This document shows, piece by piece, positions 16,438 through 26,255 of a DNA stretch of 64,000 bases. The notes under the pieces are model-generated. The model did no database searches, was not told the origin of the DNA, and saw only the letters and a program-made list of their open reading frames with translations. The DNA comes from an uncultured Bacteroidales bacterium (GTDB lineage Bacteria > Bacteroidota > Bacteroidia > Bacteroidales > UBA932): NCBI GenBank assembly GCA_900316955.1, contig ONEX01000014.1:27614-91613 (forward strand). Direction: 5' to 3'. The position numbers and the translations under genes are program-made. Positions within the stretch are counted from its first letter, which is position 1. Each line of letters starts with the position of its first letter.

Positions 16438-19400
16438 TTATTCAATGACGCCGGTGCCGGCGTTGAAGTCGAGGGTCACTTTCTGACCGGCCGTCACGGG
16501 AACGCGCTCCTGGTCGCCACCGGCGCCGCGGTAGGCGATCTTGCCGTTCAGGATGACGAACTCGCGAGTCCACCAGTCGGAAGTGGAGATGGAGGAAGCG
16601 ACATACATCCGGAGTTCGCCGGCGCCCGTGGTCGTGGCGGAGAGCTTGCCGTCGGCCGCCTTGAACAGGGCGGCGTCCATGCCCTCGGTCCAGCCGCCGA
16701 ACGCGTCACCCATGCCGAACACGCGGGCGGGCTCCACATGGACCTTCGCGTTCTTGAAGTCGACGTGGACCAGGTAGAAGCCGTCCTCGGCCACGGTGCA
16801 GTTGTTGTCGACCACGGTGTAGCCGTCGTTCTCCTGCAAGGCGTAGAAGTCACCGTCCCAAGCGCGCTTCGCGCAGAACTTGAAGCCATTGCCGGCGTGG
16901 AAGTAACGGACCGTCCAGAACTGGCCGGGCGCGTTGACGCCCCAGTCGGGATTGTGGAGGACGGGGGTCATCTCCACGACGCCGTCGGACTCCCATTTCC
17001 ATTCGCCGAATTCCTGGCCGATCATGTACAGATGGGCCGGGAACTCCGCATGCTGCTCGATGAGAATCGTGTTCGCGGCATAGTCGAAGGTGATGTCATA
17101 ATTGCCTTCCACACCAATGCGGATGTTGTAGCTGCCAGCGGTGAAAACCGTTCCGACAGTGGGCTTGTACACATCGTACACGTTGCTGGGATCGCTGGTG
17201 TTCTGGTCATTCCCTTCGGGGCCGCCCACGCTCTTGGCCCAGTCGTGGTCCGCGCGAATCTTGAACTCGTCGGCCGCGCCGATCGCCACGTTCTGGATCA
17301 CCCAGGTGTCGCCGGAGGTGTTCGTGAGGTCGTAGTCGGTATCCCAGCTCGTCCCGTTGACGGTGCCGACCAGGGACCACGCCTTCGGCTTGTCGGAAGC
17401 CTGGCCCTCACCCGTCACCATCGCCGTGCCGGCGTTGAAGTCGAGGGTGATGGTCTGGCCCTTGAGCACGTTCACACGCGCCTGGTCGCCCTGGCCCGGG
17501 TCGTCGCCACGGTAGTCGATCATGTTGTCGAAGAAGACAAACTCGCGGGTCCACCAGTCGGAGGTGGCGATGGCGGATTCGACGTACATGCGGATTTCGC
17601 CGCCGTCCTGGGTCGTGGCTTTCAGGACCCTGCCGTCAGCCTGGAAGAGCGCGCCTTCCATGGCGGCGGTCCAGCCGCCGAAGCAGGTGCCGATACCATA
17701 CACACGGGCCGGCTCCACATGGACCTTCTCGTTCTTGAAGTCGACATGGATCATGTAGATGCCGTCCTTGTCCACGGTGCAGTTGCCGCCGGCCTCGGTG
17801 AAGCCGTCGTTCTCCTGCAGACCCCAGAAGTCACCGCCCCACTTGCGCTCGGAATTGAACTTGAAGCCCTTGCCGGCGCTGATGTAGCGGACCGCCCAGA
17901 ACTGGCCTTCCGCGTTGGCGCCCCAGTCGGGGTTGTGAACCACCGGGGTCATCTCCACGACGTCGTCGGACTCCCACTTCCAATTGCCGAACTCCTCGCC
18001 GATCATGTACAGATGCTCGGGGAAGTTGACCGCGGTGATGAGGACCTCCTTGGTCGCCGGGGTGAACTGGACCTTGTACTTGCCGGCCTCGACCTTGATG
18101 TCGGAACCGGGCTGGACCGCCGTGAACGGCGTGCCAACCGTCGGAACGAAGCCGCTCTCGACGCCATAGGTGTTCTCGTCGGCCCAGGAGTAGTCGTAAC
18201 GGATCTTGAAGCCGCCGCTGATCTCGACGACCGGGCTGGTCCAGACGCCGTCCTTCTCCTCCATCTCGACATCCACCTTCCAGGAGTCGCCGTTGATCTC
18301 GCCGATCAGCGAGTACACGGCATTGTGCTCCTCGATGAGGATGGTCATCGCGGCATAGTCGAAGGTGACGTCATAGTTGCCGGCCTTGCCGATCTGGATG
18401 TTCTTGTCCTTCGCCTCGAAGGCCTTGCCCAGTTCCGGCTTGTAGACGCCGTACGGGTTGGTCGGGTCGATGACGCTGGTGGAGTTCTCCTCGGGACCGC
18501 CCACGTTCTTGCCCCAGTCGTGGTCCGCACGGAGCTTGAACTCGTCGGAAGCGGTGATGGCGACATTGCGAATCACCCAGACGTCGCCGCTGGTGTTCGT
18601 GAGGTCGTAGTCGGTGTCCCAGTTGGTGCCGTTGACGGTGCCGATCAGGGACCACACACCCGGCTTCTCCTGCGGTGCCGGAGGCTCCGGCTGCTCGGTG
18701 GCGATGGATTTGATGACCTTCGCCGTCGCATTCTCCGGATCCAGGATGAAGTCATAGACGCCGTCCTCGGCCACGATGATGTTCGGACCGTCCTGGCCCA
18801 CGGCGAATTCCTCGTCCAGGGTGTAGGAGCTCACGCCATCGGCATAACCGAAGTTCACATCCCAGGAGGCGTCCTTGCGGAACTTCCACTCGTCGCCGGC
18901 GTTCAGCGCGATGGCCTTGCACACGTGCAGGGTGCCGTTGGAAACCATCGGCACGTCGTCGCCCCAGCTGTTGAAGGAGCCGATGACGCTCCAAGGGCTC
19001 GTCTCGGTGTAGGAGGCGTACGGGTCGATCACGACCGCCTGGGTCTTGATGATCTTCGCCGTCGCGTTCGCCGGATCCAGGAACAGGTCGTACTCACCGT
19101 CTTCGGCGATGATGATGTTGGCGCCACCCTGGCCCACGGCGAATTCCTCACCGAGGGTGTAGGAGCTGACGCCGTCGGCATAACCGAAGTTCACATCCCA
19201 GGAGGCGTCCTTGCGGAACTTGAATTCATCACCCGCAGCGAGGGCGATTTTCTTGCACACGTGGAGGGTGCCGTTGGTGACCATTTCCACGTCGCCACCC
19301 CAGCTGTTGAAGGAACCGATGACGCTCCAGGGGCTCACCTCCGTGTAAGCGGCGTACGGGTCTTCCTGTCCGGCCACGGAGTCGATGATCTTCGCCGTTC

Positions 19401-20178
19401 CGGCGACCGGATCGAGCAGGAGGTCGTAGCGGCCATCCTCGGCAATCACGATGTTGGGACCGCCCTGGCCCACGGCGAATTCCTCGCCCAGGGTGTAGGA
19501 GCTGACGCCGTCGGCATAGCCGAAGTTCTCGTCCCAGGAGCTGTTCTTGCGGAACTTCACCTCGTCGCCCGCGGCAAGGGTGACGCCCTTCGCCACGTGG
19601 AGAGTACCGTTGGTCCACATCTCCACGTCGGGCTGCTCGCCCCAACCGTTGAAGGAACCCACCAGGCCCCATTCGCTCTTCTCGGTGTAACGGCCGTACG
19701 GGTCGCCGGTCGGGAGGTAGATCTCATAGTCGGCAATGAAGATGACGCCGTCCGCTTCCGTGTAACCGTTCCGGCGGTTGTCCCGGGCCACTTCCTGCAT
19801 GGTCGCGCGAAGGACCATCTCCAGGGAGACCGTCTGGCCCTCCTCGTATCCCAGGCCGATCAGGGCCTTGGACAGGTTGGCCACGGTGACGACGAGCTTG
19901 CCGTCCCTGGCGCTGGAAGGCAGCACCTCTTCGACATCCTTCCCGTTCACTTTCGTGAGGAGGAGATAGTGATTCACCGGCATGTTCTGGTTGAAACTCT
20001 GGCCAAAGGTTCCCGGCGTATATTCAACGGTAACATCGTCGTCGGTCACCGTATAGGAAAGCACCACCGGCGCCGTCGCCTTGGAGGCATCAAAGACGGC
20101 GAACGGCTCCTTGACGCAGGAAACGAAGGCGGCAAGGGCCGCCAGGCCTGCGGTAACGATTGATATAATTTTCTTCAT
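16438..20178 (-). CDS. Giant SusE/F-like multi-module starch-binding lipoprotein (locus 2)
   Basis: About 1246 residues from the ATG at 20178, which gives a lipoprotein signal ending in FVSC. A SusE-type N-terminal domain (about 25-150) is followed by three near-identical modules (about 160-465) with the pattern SPWSVIGSFNSWG, FKFRKDASWDVNFGYADG and a closing AKII. Two copies of a WSLIGTVNGTNWDTDYDL module and two of an LYMIGEEFGNWKWESD module with a DWWTREFV segment follow, as an internally duplicated block. It should display several starch-binding domains at the cell surface beside SusC/SusD. It is much longer than SusE or SusF. The tract of repeats is a likely site of length change by recombination and of assembly error. 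Confidence 0.82.
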   Translation of the reverse strand: MKKIISIVTAGLAALAAFVSCVKEPFAVFDASKATAPVVLSYTVTDDDVTVEYTPGTFGQSFNQNMPVNHYLLLTKVNGKDVEEVLPSSARDGKLVVTVANLSKALIGLGYEEGQTVSLEMVLRATMQEVARDNRRNGYTEADGVIFIADYEIYLPTGDPYGRYTEKSEWGLVGSFNGWGEQPDVEMWTNGTLHVAKGVTLAAGDEVKFRKNSSWDENFGYADGVSSYTLGEEFAVGQGGPNIVIAEDGRYDLLLDPVAGTAKIIDSVAGQEDPYAAYTEVSPWSVIGSFNSWGGDVEMVTNGTLHVCKKIALAAGDEFKFRKDASWDVNFGYADGVSSYTLGEEFAVGQGGANIIIAEDGEYDLFLDPANATAKIIKTQAVVIDPYASYTETSPWSVIGSFNSWGDDVPMVSNGTLHVCKAIALNAGDEWKFRKDASWDVNFGYADGVSSYTLDEEFAVGQDGPNIIVAEDGVYDFILDPENATAKVIKSIATEQPEPPAPQEKPGVWSLIGTVNGTNWDTDYDLTNTSGDVWVIRNVAITASDEFKLRADHDWGKNVGGPEENSTSVIDPTNPYGVYKPELGKAFEAKDKNIQIGKAGNYDVTFDYAAMTILIEEHNAVYSLIGEINGDSWKVDVEMEEKDGVWTSPVVEISGGFKIRYDYSWADENTYGVESGFVPTVGTPFTAVQPGSDIKVEAGKYKVQFTPATKEVLITAVNFPEHLYMIGEEFGNWKWESDDVVEMTPVVHNPDWGANAEGQFWAVRYISAGKGFKFNSERKWGGDFWGLQENDGFTEAGGNCTVDKDGIYMIHVDFKNEKVHVEPARVYGIGTCFGGWTAAMEGALFQADGRVLKATTQDGGEIRMYVESAIATSDWWTREFVFFDNMIDYRGDDPGQGDQARVNVLKGQTITLDFNAGTAMVTGEGQASDKPKAWSLVGTVNGTSWDTDYDLTNTSGDTWVIQNVAIGAADEFKIRADHDWAKSVGGPEGNDQNTSDPSNVYDVYKPTVGTVFTAGSYNIRIGVEGNYDITFDYAANTILIEQHAEFPAHLYMIGQEFGEWKWESDGVVEMTPVLHNPDWGVNAPGQFWTVRYFHAGNGFKFCAKRAWDGDFYALQENDGYTVVDNNCTVAEDGFYLVHVDFKNAKVHVEPARVFGMGDAFGGWTEGMDAALFKAADGKLSATTTGAGELRMYVASSISTSDWWTREFVILNGKIAYRGAGGDQERVPVTAGQKVTLDFNAGTGVIE

Positions 20179-20193
20179 AAGGCAGATCAACTA

Positions 20194-20313
20194 TTAATAA
20201 CCGGGGTTCTGCTCAAGGTTGGAGTTGGCCTGGCGGTCGCTGTCCGGAATCGGGAACAGGGTCCGGTAGGCATCCACATCCTTGCCATCCTTGGTCTCGC
20301 CCTTCCACTGCTA
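20194..20313 (-). pseudogene. In-frame SusD C-terminal remnant after an amber codon
   Basis: Past the TAG at 20311-20313 the same frame continues for 38 codons to a TAA at 20194-20196. It encodes QWKGETKDG, then RTLFPIPDSD and NLEQNPGY, which is the classical conserved end of SusD proteins. This shows the gene was once 543 codons long, or that one base is wrong in the assembly. Confidence 0.85.
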
Positions 20314-21825
20314 GGTATACCCGGAAGTGAACTTGCCGAAACGGATGAGGTCGTTGCGGCGCCAGCACTCCTGATAAAGCTCGCGGGCGCGCTCGTCCAG
20401 AATTTCATCCAGCGAGAGCTGGGACACCGGGTCCAAACCGGCGCGGGAGCGCACCTGGTTGAAAGCCGAAAGGCCGTCGATGGAAGCCCCGCGGGCCTGG
20501 CACTCGGCCGCCATCAGCAGGACGTCGGCATAGCGCATCATCGGGAAATCGGTGTCCACGAAACCCAGGGCCTTGCCGGGCGTACCGTCACTGTTCATGT
20601 TCAGGAACTTCTGGAAGCCGAAGCCGTCCGGGAAGTTGCCGATGTCGTCAATCTCCTTCTTCTGGATGTTTTTGAGGGCGGCCTCCTTGGCGGTCTTTTC
20701 CTTGTCGGTGCCTTCCGGCATCGCGGCCACGTCGGCCGACGATTTCTCGGTGTCGTAGAGAAGGTAGCGGACATCCTTGGAAGTGTCGAACTTGTCCACG
20801 AACTGCGGCGTGGTGCGCAGGCCGCCCCAGCCGGAGGAAATGCCAATCTGGGAGACATTCATCGTGCCACCCGTGGAGGCGAAGACGATGTAGTTGGTAC
20901 AGCCGTAGCTCTGGGTGTACAGGCCGTCCTGCTGCACGGAGAAGATGATTTCGTCGGTGCAACGGTCATTGTCGGCCAGGAACAGCTCCTGGTAGGCGGA
21001 ATAGACGCCGGCGGAGGTGGTATGCAGGCTGTAACCATCGGCCATCAGGTCCTTCAGCACGGCGGCGCATTCGTTCCATTTGGCCTGGCCGGTGAACACC
21101 TCGGCGTTCAGGTAGAGCTTGGCCAGCAGGAACCGGGCGGCGCCCATGCTGACATGACCGGGCTGGACGGCGCTTTTGCCGGGCAGGTGATTGCCGCTGA
21201 TGATGTCCTTCAGTTCTTCCTCCAGCCAGGCGAAGAGGTCGGCCCGCTTGATCTGGACGGGCGTCTCGCCCACCACGTCGTTTTCCGTGGCGAAAGGCAC
21301 GTTTCCGAAGCAGTCGATCGCATGGTAATAGGCGATGGCGCGGAGAAGCCGGGCTTCATCCCTGTAACGGAGTTTCAGGCTCTCGTCGGCGGAGATGAGG
21401 TTCATTTCGCGGATGAACTCGTTGGCGGAACTCACCTGCATGAAGATGCGGGAATAGAACGCATAGATGAAGGTGTCGTCCGTCGTCCAGTTCATATAGT
21501 GGAAGTTCTTGATGGTCTGGTCGTTCCAGCCGCAGACACTCTCGTCGGTCGTCAGTTCCTCGTGATGGTACAGACCGCGGATGTACTGGGAGGCGCCACC
21601 GTCCAGACCGGAGATGGAAGCACTGCCGTTCGGGCCGTAATAGCCGGAGGTGGCGAAGCCCAGATAGACGCCGGAGATATAGGAATCCAGGGCGGACTGG
21701 GAGGTGAGCACCTTGTCCGCAGTGTTGGCGTTGGGGTCGATCGGCGTTACATTCAGGTCACCCACGCACGCAGTCATCGCCGCAGCGGCGGCAAGGATAG
21801 CAACAAAAATGTTGATGGTTTTCAT
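20311..21825 (-). CDS. susD: SusD-family lipoprotein (locus 2), interrupted by an in-frame TAG
   Basis: A 504-residue RagB/SusD-type lipoprotein with signal ending MTAC, starting 14 bases after susC. Its body looks normal (CGWNDQTIKNF, AIAYYHAIDCFGNVPF, RYADVLLMAAE, ELYQECWRRNDLIRFGKF). Translation stops at TAG (20311-20313), just before the conserved FPIPDSD...NPGY tail, which is still present in frame down to 20194. TAG ends other genes here correctly (lepA at 30707, the GH13 gene at 1954), so recoding of TAG as an amino acid is unlikely. Either a nonsense mutation removes the last 38 residues, suppression occurs, or it is a sequencing error. Confidence 0.85.
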   Translation of the reverse strand: MKTINIFVAILAAAAAMTACVGDLNVTPIDPNANTADKVLTSQSALDSYISGVYLGFATSGYYGPNGSASISGLDGGASQYIRGLYHHEELTTDESVCGWNDQTIKNFHYMNWTTDDTFIYAFYSRIFMQVSSANEFIREMNLISADESLKLRYRDEARLLRAIAYYHAIDCFGNVPFATENDVVGETPVQIKRADLFAWLEEELKDIISGNHLPGKSAVQPGHVSMGAARFLLAKLYLNAEVFTGQAKWNECAAVLKDLMADGYSLHTTSAGVYSAYQELFLADNDRCTDEIIFSVQQDGLYTQSYGCTNYIVFASTGGTMNVSQIGISSGWGGLRTTPQFVDKFDTSKDVRYLLYDTEKSSADVAAMPEGTDKEKTAKEAALKNIQKKEIDDIGNFPDGFGFQKFLNMNSDGTPGKALGFVDTDFPMMRYADVLLMAAECQARGASIDGLSAFNQVRSRAGLDPVSQLSLDEILDERARELYQECWRRNDLIRFGKFTSGYT

Positions 21826-21839
21826 TTTCGTAACGCGTT

Positions 21840-24809
21840 TTAGAAGTTGAACTTGACACCCAGCACGAAGGTCCTCGGACGGGGATAGAGATTGTTGTCG
21901 ATACCTCCGTATACCTCAGGATCCACGCCCGTGTACCGGGTGAAGGTCCAGATGTTCTGGATCGTACCGAAGACGTTGAGCGAGGCGGGCCGGTCCGGCT
22001 CGGACACCCAGAGTTTCGGGAAGGTGTAACCCACGGTGAAGTTGTCCAGCTTGAGGAAGGAACCGTCCTGCACGTAATAGTCACTGAGGTACTGAGCCTG
22101 GGTGAACATGGACTTGGGGGCGGTGGCGACGCGGTTGCTCACGAAGCTGTTGGTCCACAGGTCGGCCAGCATTTCAGTGTCGGAGGCGACATTGTTATAG
22201 ACCCAGTTGCCGATGGAAGCGTGGCCGGAAAGGGCCGCCGTCCAGTTCTTCCAGTTGACGGAGGTGTTGAAACCGAAGGTGAAGTCGGCGTCCGCGTGGT
22301 GGCCGAGATACCGGTCGTCGGCGTTGATCTGGCCGTCGTCGTTGCGGTCGACATAGACACCGTTGATCGGGTTGCCCTGCTGGTCGTACACCTGCTGATA
22401 GAGGTTGAAGGTGCGCATCGGATAGCCCACCTGGATCATCTGCACGTTGTTGCCGGTACCGCCGGAGATGCCGCCGGTCTCGATGCCGGTCGCGTTCTCG
22501 TCGGAAGCCGTCAGCTTGGTGACGGTGTTCTTGTTGTAGGCCATGTTCACGCCGGCCGTCCAGCTGAGGTCGCGGGTTTCCGCGAGGACGGCGTTGAGGT
22601 CGATCTCGAAGCCCTTGTTGGTGAGGGTGCCGATATTGGTGTTCAGGTAGTTGGTCAGGTTGGAAAGGCCCGGAACCGGAATGTAGTTCAGGATGTCGCG
22701 GGTGTCGCGCTTGTACACATCCACGGAAGCGGTGAGGCGGTCGTGCCAGAAGCCGAAGTCCATGCCGACGTTGTAGGTGGTGGTGGTCTCCCACTTCAGG
22801 TTCGCGCTGTAGCCCAGGGCCACGATCGGAGCGGCATAGGAATCCCCGCTGACGAAGTAGTAGGAACCCGGCGTATTGATGGAGAGGAACTGGGCGAACG
22901 TGTCGTAGTAACCGCCCACTTCTTGCTGGCCGGTCTCACCCCAGGAGAGACGCATCTTCAAGGTGGAGACAGGCTCCACGTTTTTCAGGAAAGACTCGTT
23001 CTTGATGTTCCAGCCCAGGGCGACGGACGGGAAGATACCCCATTTGTTGTTCTGGAAGCGGGAGGTGCCGTCCGCACGGAGGGTGGCGGTGATCAGGTAC
23101 CTTTCATCGAAGCTGTAATTGGCGCGACCGAAGAAGGAGACGAGATACAGCTCTCCCTTGCCCTCGGTGTTGCTCATTTCCAGCTTGTCGGACAAGCGGT
23201 ACTTGTAATTGTGGCTGTTGCTCCAGAAATGCTGCCAGGAGTAACCCGCCATCAAATCCACGAAGTGCTTTTCGGCGAAGGTGTGGCTGTAGTCGCCATA
23301 GAACTCCAGGGTGGTGTTCCGGCGGACGTAGTCGTAGTCCTCATGGGAACCGCCGCCGGACTCCGTCGTGTCGTGGAAGGACCGCTCGGATCCCAGGGCC
23401 CTTTCCTTGACACCGTTGGAGTTGGCCCAGTCCAAACCCAGGTTCAGGTTCAGGCGCAGGTCCTCGAAACCATGGATCTTGTAATCGAACTGGGTGTTGC
23501 CGATGAAGCGGAAGGCATCCGCGGTGTCATTCCAGCATTCGAGCAGGGCGACCGGGTTCATGGTCGCCATGGTGTTCAGGTTGCCGGCCGTGTCGTACCA
23601 GGTCGTATAGCCATTCAGGCCGTTCGGATCCTTGACGGGTTTGGTCGGGTCGTAGTGGTTCGCCGCCCCGATGGCGTCCTGGTTGGCGTACCAGTTCAGG
23701 GCGTAGGTCCCCTTCCCGTTCACGTTCACCGTGAGATGGTTGTCAAAGAAGGTCGGAGAGAGGTTCAGGCCCAGGGTCGCGCGGTCCATCTGGGAGCCCT
23801 TCAGGGTGCCTTCCTGGCTGATGACGCCGCCGGAGATGCGGTAAGGGAGGGCCGACCCCCACTTGCCGGTGAGGCTCAAGTTCGCGTCGATGGTCTTGGC
23901 GTTGTGGTAGATCTGCCGCTGCCAGTCGGTGTTGGTGCTGCCAAGGGCGGCCTCGGCGGCCGAATTCTCCCCGTAGAAGTCACGGATGAGGGAGCGGATG
24001 CCATCGGCGTCCAGCAGCTCGTTGTACTTGGCGACCGTGTTGAGGGAGACCGTGAAATCAGCGGCGACCTTGGGACCGGAAGAAGCGGTCTTCGACCCCT
24101 TCTTGGTGGTGATCACGATGACGCCGTTGGAAGCGCGGGAACCGTAGATGGCGGTCGCGGACGCATCCTTGAGGACGGTGAAGCTCTCGATGTCCTCCGG
24201 GTTGATGGAGGAAAGCGGGTCGCTCATGCCGGCGATGCCGTCGTTGGAAACCGGCAGGCCGTCAATGACGTACAGCGGATCGTTGGAGGCGTTGATGGAG
24301 GAGCCGCCGCGGATGCGGACAGTGGCGCCGGAGCCCGGCATACCGGAGCCCGAGGTGACCACGACGCCCGCGCTCTTGCCGCGGATGAGGTCGGCCGGGG
24401 ACGTGATGACGCCCTTGTTCACCTCGTCGGGCTTGACCGTCGAGACGGAACCGGTGAGGTCGCTCTTCTTGACGGTGCCGTAGCCGATGACCACGACCTC
24501 GTCCAGGAAATGGGTGTCCTCCTCGAGGGTGATCGTGGCGGGCGTCTCCGAGGCCTTGAAGGTCTGGGTCGCGTAGCCGATGCAGCTGATCTCGATCACC
24601 GCATCGCCGTTCGGGACGTTGAGCACGAAGTCGCCGTCGATGCCCGTGGACGTGCCGTTCGTCGTGCCTTGCTGCACGACGGCGGCTCCGATCACGGGTC
24701 CCACCGCGTCGACTACGACTCCTTTTACCTGATACCCGCCTTGGGCGAGCACAGTGGTGCTTGTCAAGCTGGCCAGCAAGACAAACACGGCAGTTAGAAT
24801 CCTTTTCAT
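21840..24809 (-). CDS. susC: SusC/RagA-family TonB-dependent transporter (locus 2)
   Basis: A 989-residue outer-membrane transporter for oligosaccharides. It has a signal peptide, a carboxypeptidase-regulatory-like domain (about 25-105), a plug starting EVVVIGYGTVKKSDLTGSVS, and a beta-barrel ending in VLGVKFNF. It lies 34 bases after the MFS permease gene and 14 bases before susD, so permease, SusC, SusD, SusE/F and SusG probably form one operon. The N-terminal 100 residues are very close to those of the locus 1 SusC, but the plug and barrel differ, so the two systems probably take different chain lengths or linkages. Confidence 0.92.
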   Translation of the reverse strand: MKRILTAVFVLLASLTSTTVLAQGGYQVKGVVVDAVGPVIGAAVVQQGTTNGTSTGIDGDFVLNVPNGDAVIEISCIGYATQTFKASETPATITLEEDTHFLDEVVVIGYGTVKKSDLTGSVSTVKPDEVNKGVITSPADLIRGKSAGVVVTSGSGMPGSGATVRIRGGSSINASNDPLYVIDGLPVSNDGIAGMSDPLSSINPEDIESFTVLKDASATAIYGSRASNGVIVITTKKGSKTASSGPKVAADFTVSLNTVAKYNELLDADGIRSLIRDFYGENSAAEAALGSTNTDWQRQIYHNAKTIDANLSLTGKWGSALPYRISGGVISQEGTLKGSQMDRATLGLNLSPTFFDNHLTVNVNGKGTYALNWYANQDAIGAANHYDPTKPVKDPNGLNGYTTWYDTAGNLNTMATMNPVALLECWNDTADAFRFIGNTQFDYKIHGFEDLRLNLNLGLDWANSNGVKERALGSERSFHDTTESGGGSHEDYDYVRRNTTLEFYGDYSHTFAEKHFVDLMAGYSWQHFWSNSHNYKYRLSDKLEMSNTEGKGELYLVSFFGRANYSFDERYLITATLRADGTSRFQNNKWGIFPSVALGWNIKNESFLKNVEPVSTLKMRLSWGETGQQEVGGYYDTFAQFLSINTPGSYYFVSGDSYAAPIVALGYSANLKWETTTTYNVGMDFGFWHDRLTASVDVYKRDTRDILNYIPVPGLSNLTNYLNTNIGTLTNKGFEIDLNAVLAETRDLSWTAGVNMAYNKNTVTKLTASDENATGIETGGISGGTGNNVQMIQVGYPMRTFNLYQQVYDQQGNPINGVYVDRNDDGQINADDRYLGHHADADFTFGFNTSVNWKNWTAALSGHASIGNWVYNNVASDTEMLADLWTNSFVSNRVATAPKSMFTQAQYLSDYYVQDGSFLKLDNFTVGYTFPKLWVSEPDRPASLNVFGTIQNIWTFTRYTGVDPEVYGGIDNNLYPRPRTFVLGVKFNF

Positions 24810-24843
24810 TGAGAGTGTAGTTAGTTTTTTGATTGGATTGATT

Positions 24844-26181
24844 CTATTTCTTGATGAGGCGCACGCACACGGCGCCGAGCACCAGGTAGATGCCCGCCAT
24901 CAGGAGCATCGCCGGCTGGCTGTCGCCCACAAGGCGCAGCACGAGGCCGCCGGTGGCCGCCGCGACGATCTGCGGCAGGCAGATGGTGCAGTTGAACAGG
25001 CCCAGGTAACTGCCCATGTACGGGCTGCCTTCCAGGGCGTTCGTCAGCAGCGTGAACGGCAGGGCGAGCATCGCGGCCCACGCAAAGCCGATGAGGAAGT
25101 AGCTCACGAACAGCGCGTACTGGTTATGCAGGAACATGACCGAGGCGAAGCCCACGGCACCGATGAGGAGGCTCACGATGTAGCCGGTCTTCACGTTCTT
25201 GAAGCGCGGCAGCACCGTGGCCCACAGGATGGAGCCCACGGCCTGGATGGCGAACAGGACGCCCACCCAGTTGCCGGCGGCCTGGAAGCCGGCCGAGGCG
25301 GCGGCGCCTTCCACGGCCATGTCCACGCCCCAGCAGTTCACGGCGATGGCGCCGTTCGTGTAGTTCCACATGTACAGGAACGCGGCCCAGCAGAAGAACT
25401 GCACGAGGCCCACGGTCCAGAAGGTCTTCGGAGCCTCCACGAGGAGCTTCATCAGCCCCTTGTCGGACTTCTTCTCCTGGTTCTGGAGGTCGATGCCGTG
25501 GAATTCGGCATACTCTGCCGGCGGCATCTCCTTCACGCGCAGGAAAGTATAAAGGACGCACAGGATGAGGATGGCGGCGCCCACGTAGAAGGAGTACACG
25601 ACGCTGTCGGGGACGACGCCTTCGGGGGCCTCATTCGCGATGCCGATCCAGGTGAAGAAAATCGGGAAGAGGTAACCGAGGAGGGAGCCCGCGTTGCACA
25701 GGAAGCTCTGGATGGAGTAGGCGGTGGTCTTCTGCTTCTCGTTGACCATGTCACCCACCATCATCTTGAAGGGCTGCATCGCCACGTTGATGGAGGTGTC
25801 CAGGAAGATCAGGGAGAACAGGCCGAACCACATCGCCATGTTCAGGCCCAGGAGCACCCGGGTGGAGAAATGCAGGGAGCCCGCGTTCGGCAGGAACAGC
25901 ATCACCAGGACGGCGATGACGGCGCCGACAATGAGGTACGGCTTGCGCCGGCCCATCTTGCACCAGGTGCGGTCGGAATACTTGCCGATGAGGGGTTGGA
26001 CGATCATGCCCATCAGCGGGGGCAGGATCCAGAAGAACGAAAGCTGGTGAGGATCAGCGCCAAGGGTGGCGAAGATGCGGCTGATATTCGCGCTCTGCAG
26101 GGCATAAGCGATCTGGACCCCGAGGAAACCGAAGCTCAGGTCCACCATCTGCCGGAAAGACAAGTCACGTTGTTGAGTCAT
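24844..26181 (-). CDS. MFS sugar permease (GPH/SLC45-like, probable maltose/maltooligosaccharide uptake)
   Basis: A 445-residue protein with about twelve membrane segments. The motif GKYSDRTWCKMGRRKPYL between segments 2 and 3 is that of the SLC45/sucrose-maltose group of the major facilitator family. It starts the second starch operon and would move maltose or short maltooligosaccharides across the inner membrane after periplasmic hydrolysis. The substrate is inferred from its neighbours. A promoter box lies 35 bases upstream of the ATG, and a short palindrome lies just beyond it. Confidence 0.82.
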   Translation of the reverse strand: MTQQRDLSFRQMVDLSFGFLGVQIAYALQSANISRIFATLGADPHQLSFFWILPPLMGMIVQPLIGKYSDRTWCKMGRRKPYLIVGAVIAVLVMLFLPNAGSLHFSTRVLLGLNMAMWFGLFSLIFLDTSINVAMQPFKMMVGDMVNEKQKTTAYSIQSFLCNAGSLLGYLFPIFFTWIGIANEAPEGVVPDSVVYSFYVGAAILILCVLYTFLRVKEMPPAEYAEFHGIDLQNQEKKSDKGLMKLLVEAPKTFWTVGLVQFFCWAAFLYMWNYTNGAIAVNCWGVDMAVEGAAASAGFQAAGNWVGVLFAIQAVGSILWATVLPRFKNVKTGYIVSLLIGAVGFASVMFLHNQYALFVSYFLIGFAWAAMLALPFTLLTNALEGSPYMGSYLGLFNCTICLPQIVAAATGGLVLRLVGDSQPAMLLMAGIYLVLGAVCVRLIKK

Positions 26182-26216
26182 AATAACTGGCTACTTATCT
26201 GCGTTTTAGTGCAAGA

Positions 26217-26255
26217 CAAAAATAAAATCTTTTTCCCGCAATTCCCTACGGGAAT
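26217..26255 (-). promoter_or_regulatory. Promoter and palindrome upstream of the MFS-susC operon
   Basis: The minus-strand -7 box TATTTTTG is at 26217-26224. A perfect palindrome ATTCCC-TAC-GGGAAT (26241-26255) covers the -33 region, and a further TCCCGT half-site lies at 26264-26269. The layout would suit an operator. No copy of the locus 1 palindrome is present here. Confidence 0.5.

Noticed and set aside
16360-20163. A plus-strand open frame of about 1270 codons opposite the giant SusE/F gene
   Set aside because: Same cause; its repeats simply mirror the modules of the minus-strand gene.
20311-20313. TAG recoded as an amino acid (alternative genetic code)
   Set aside because: TAG ends lepA and the first GH13 lipoprotein exactly where those families end, so TAG is a stop here.
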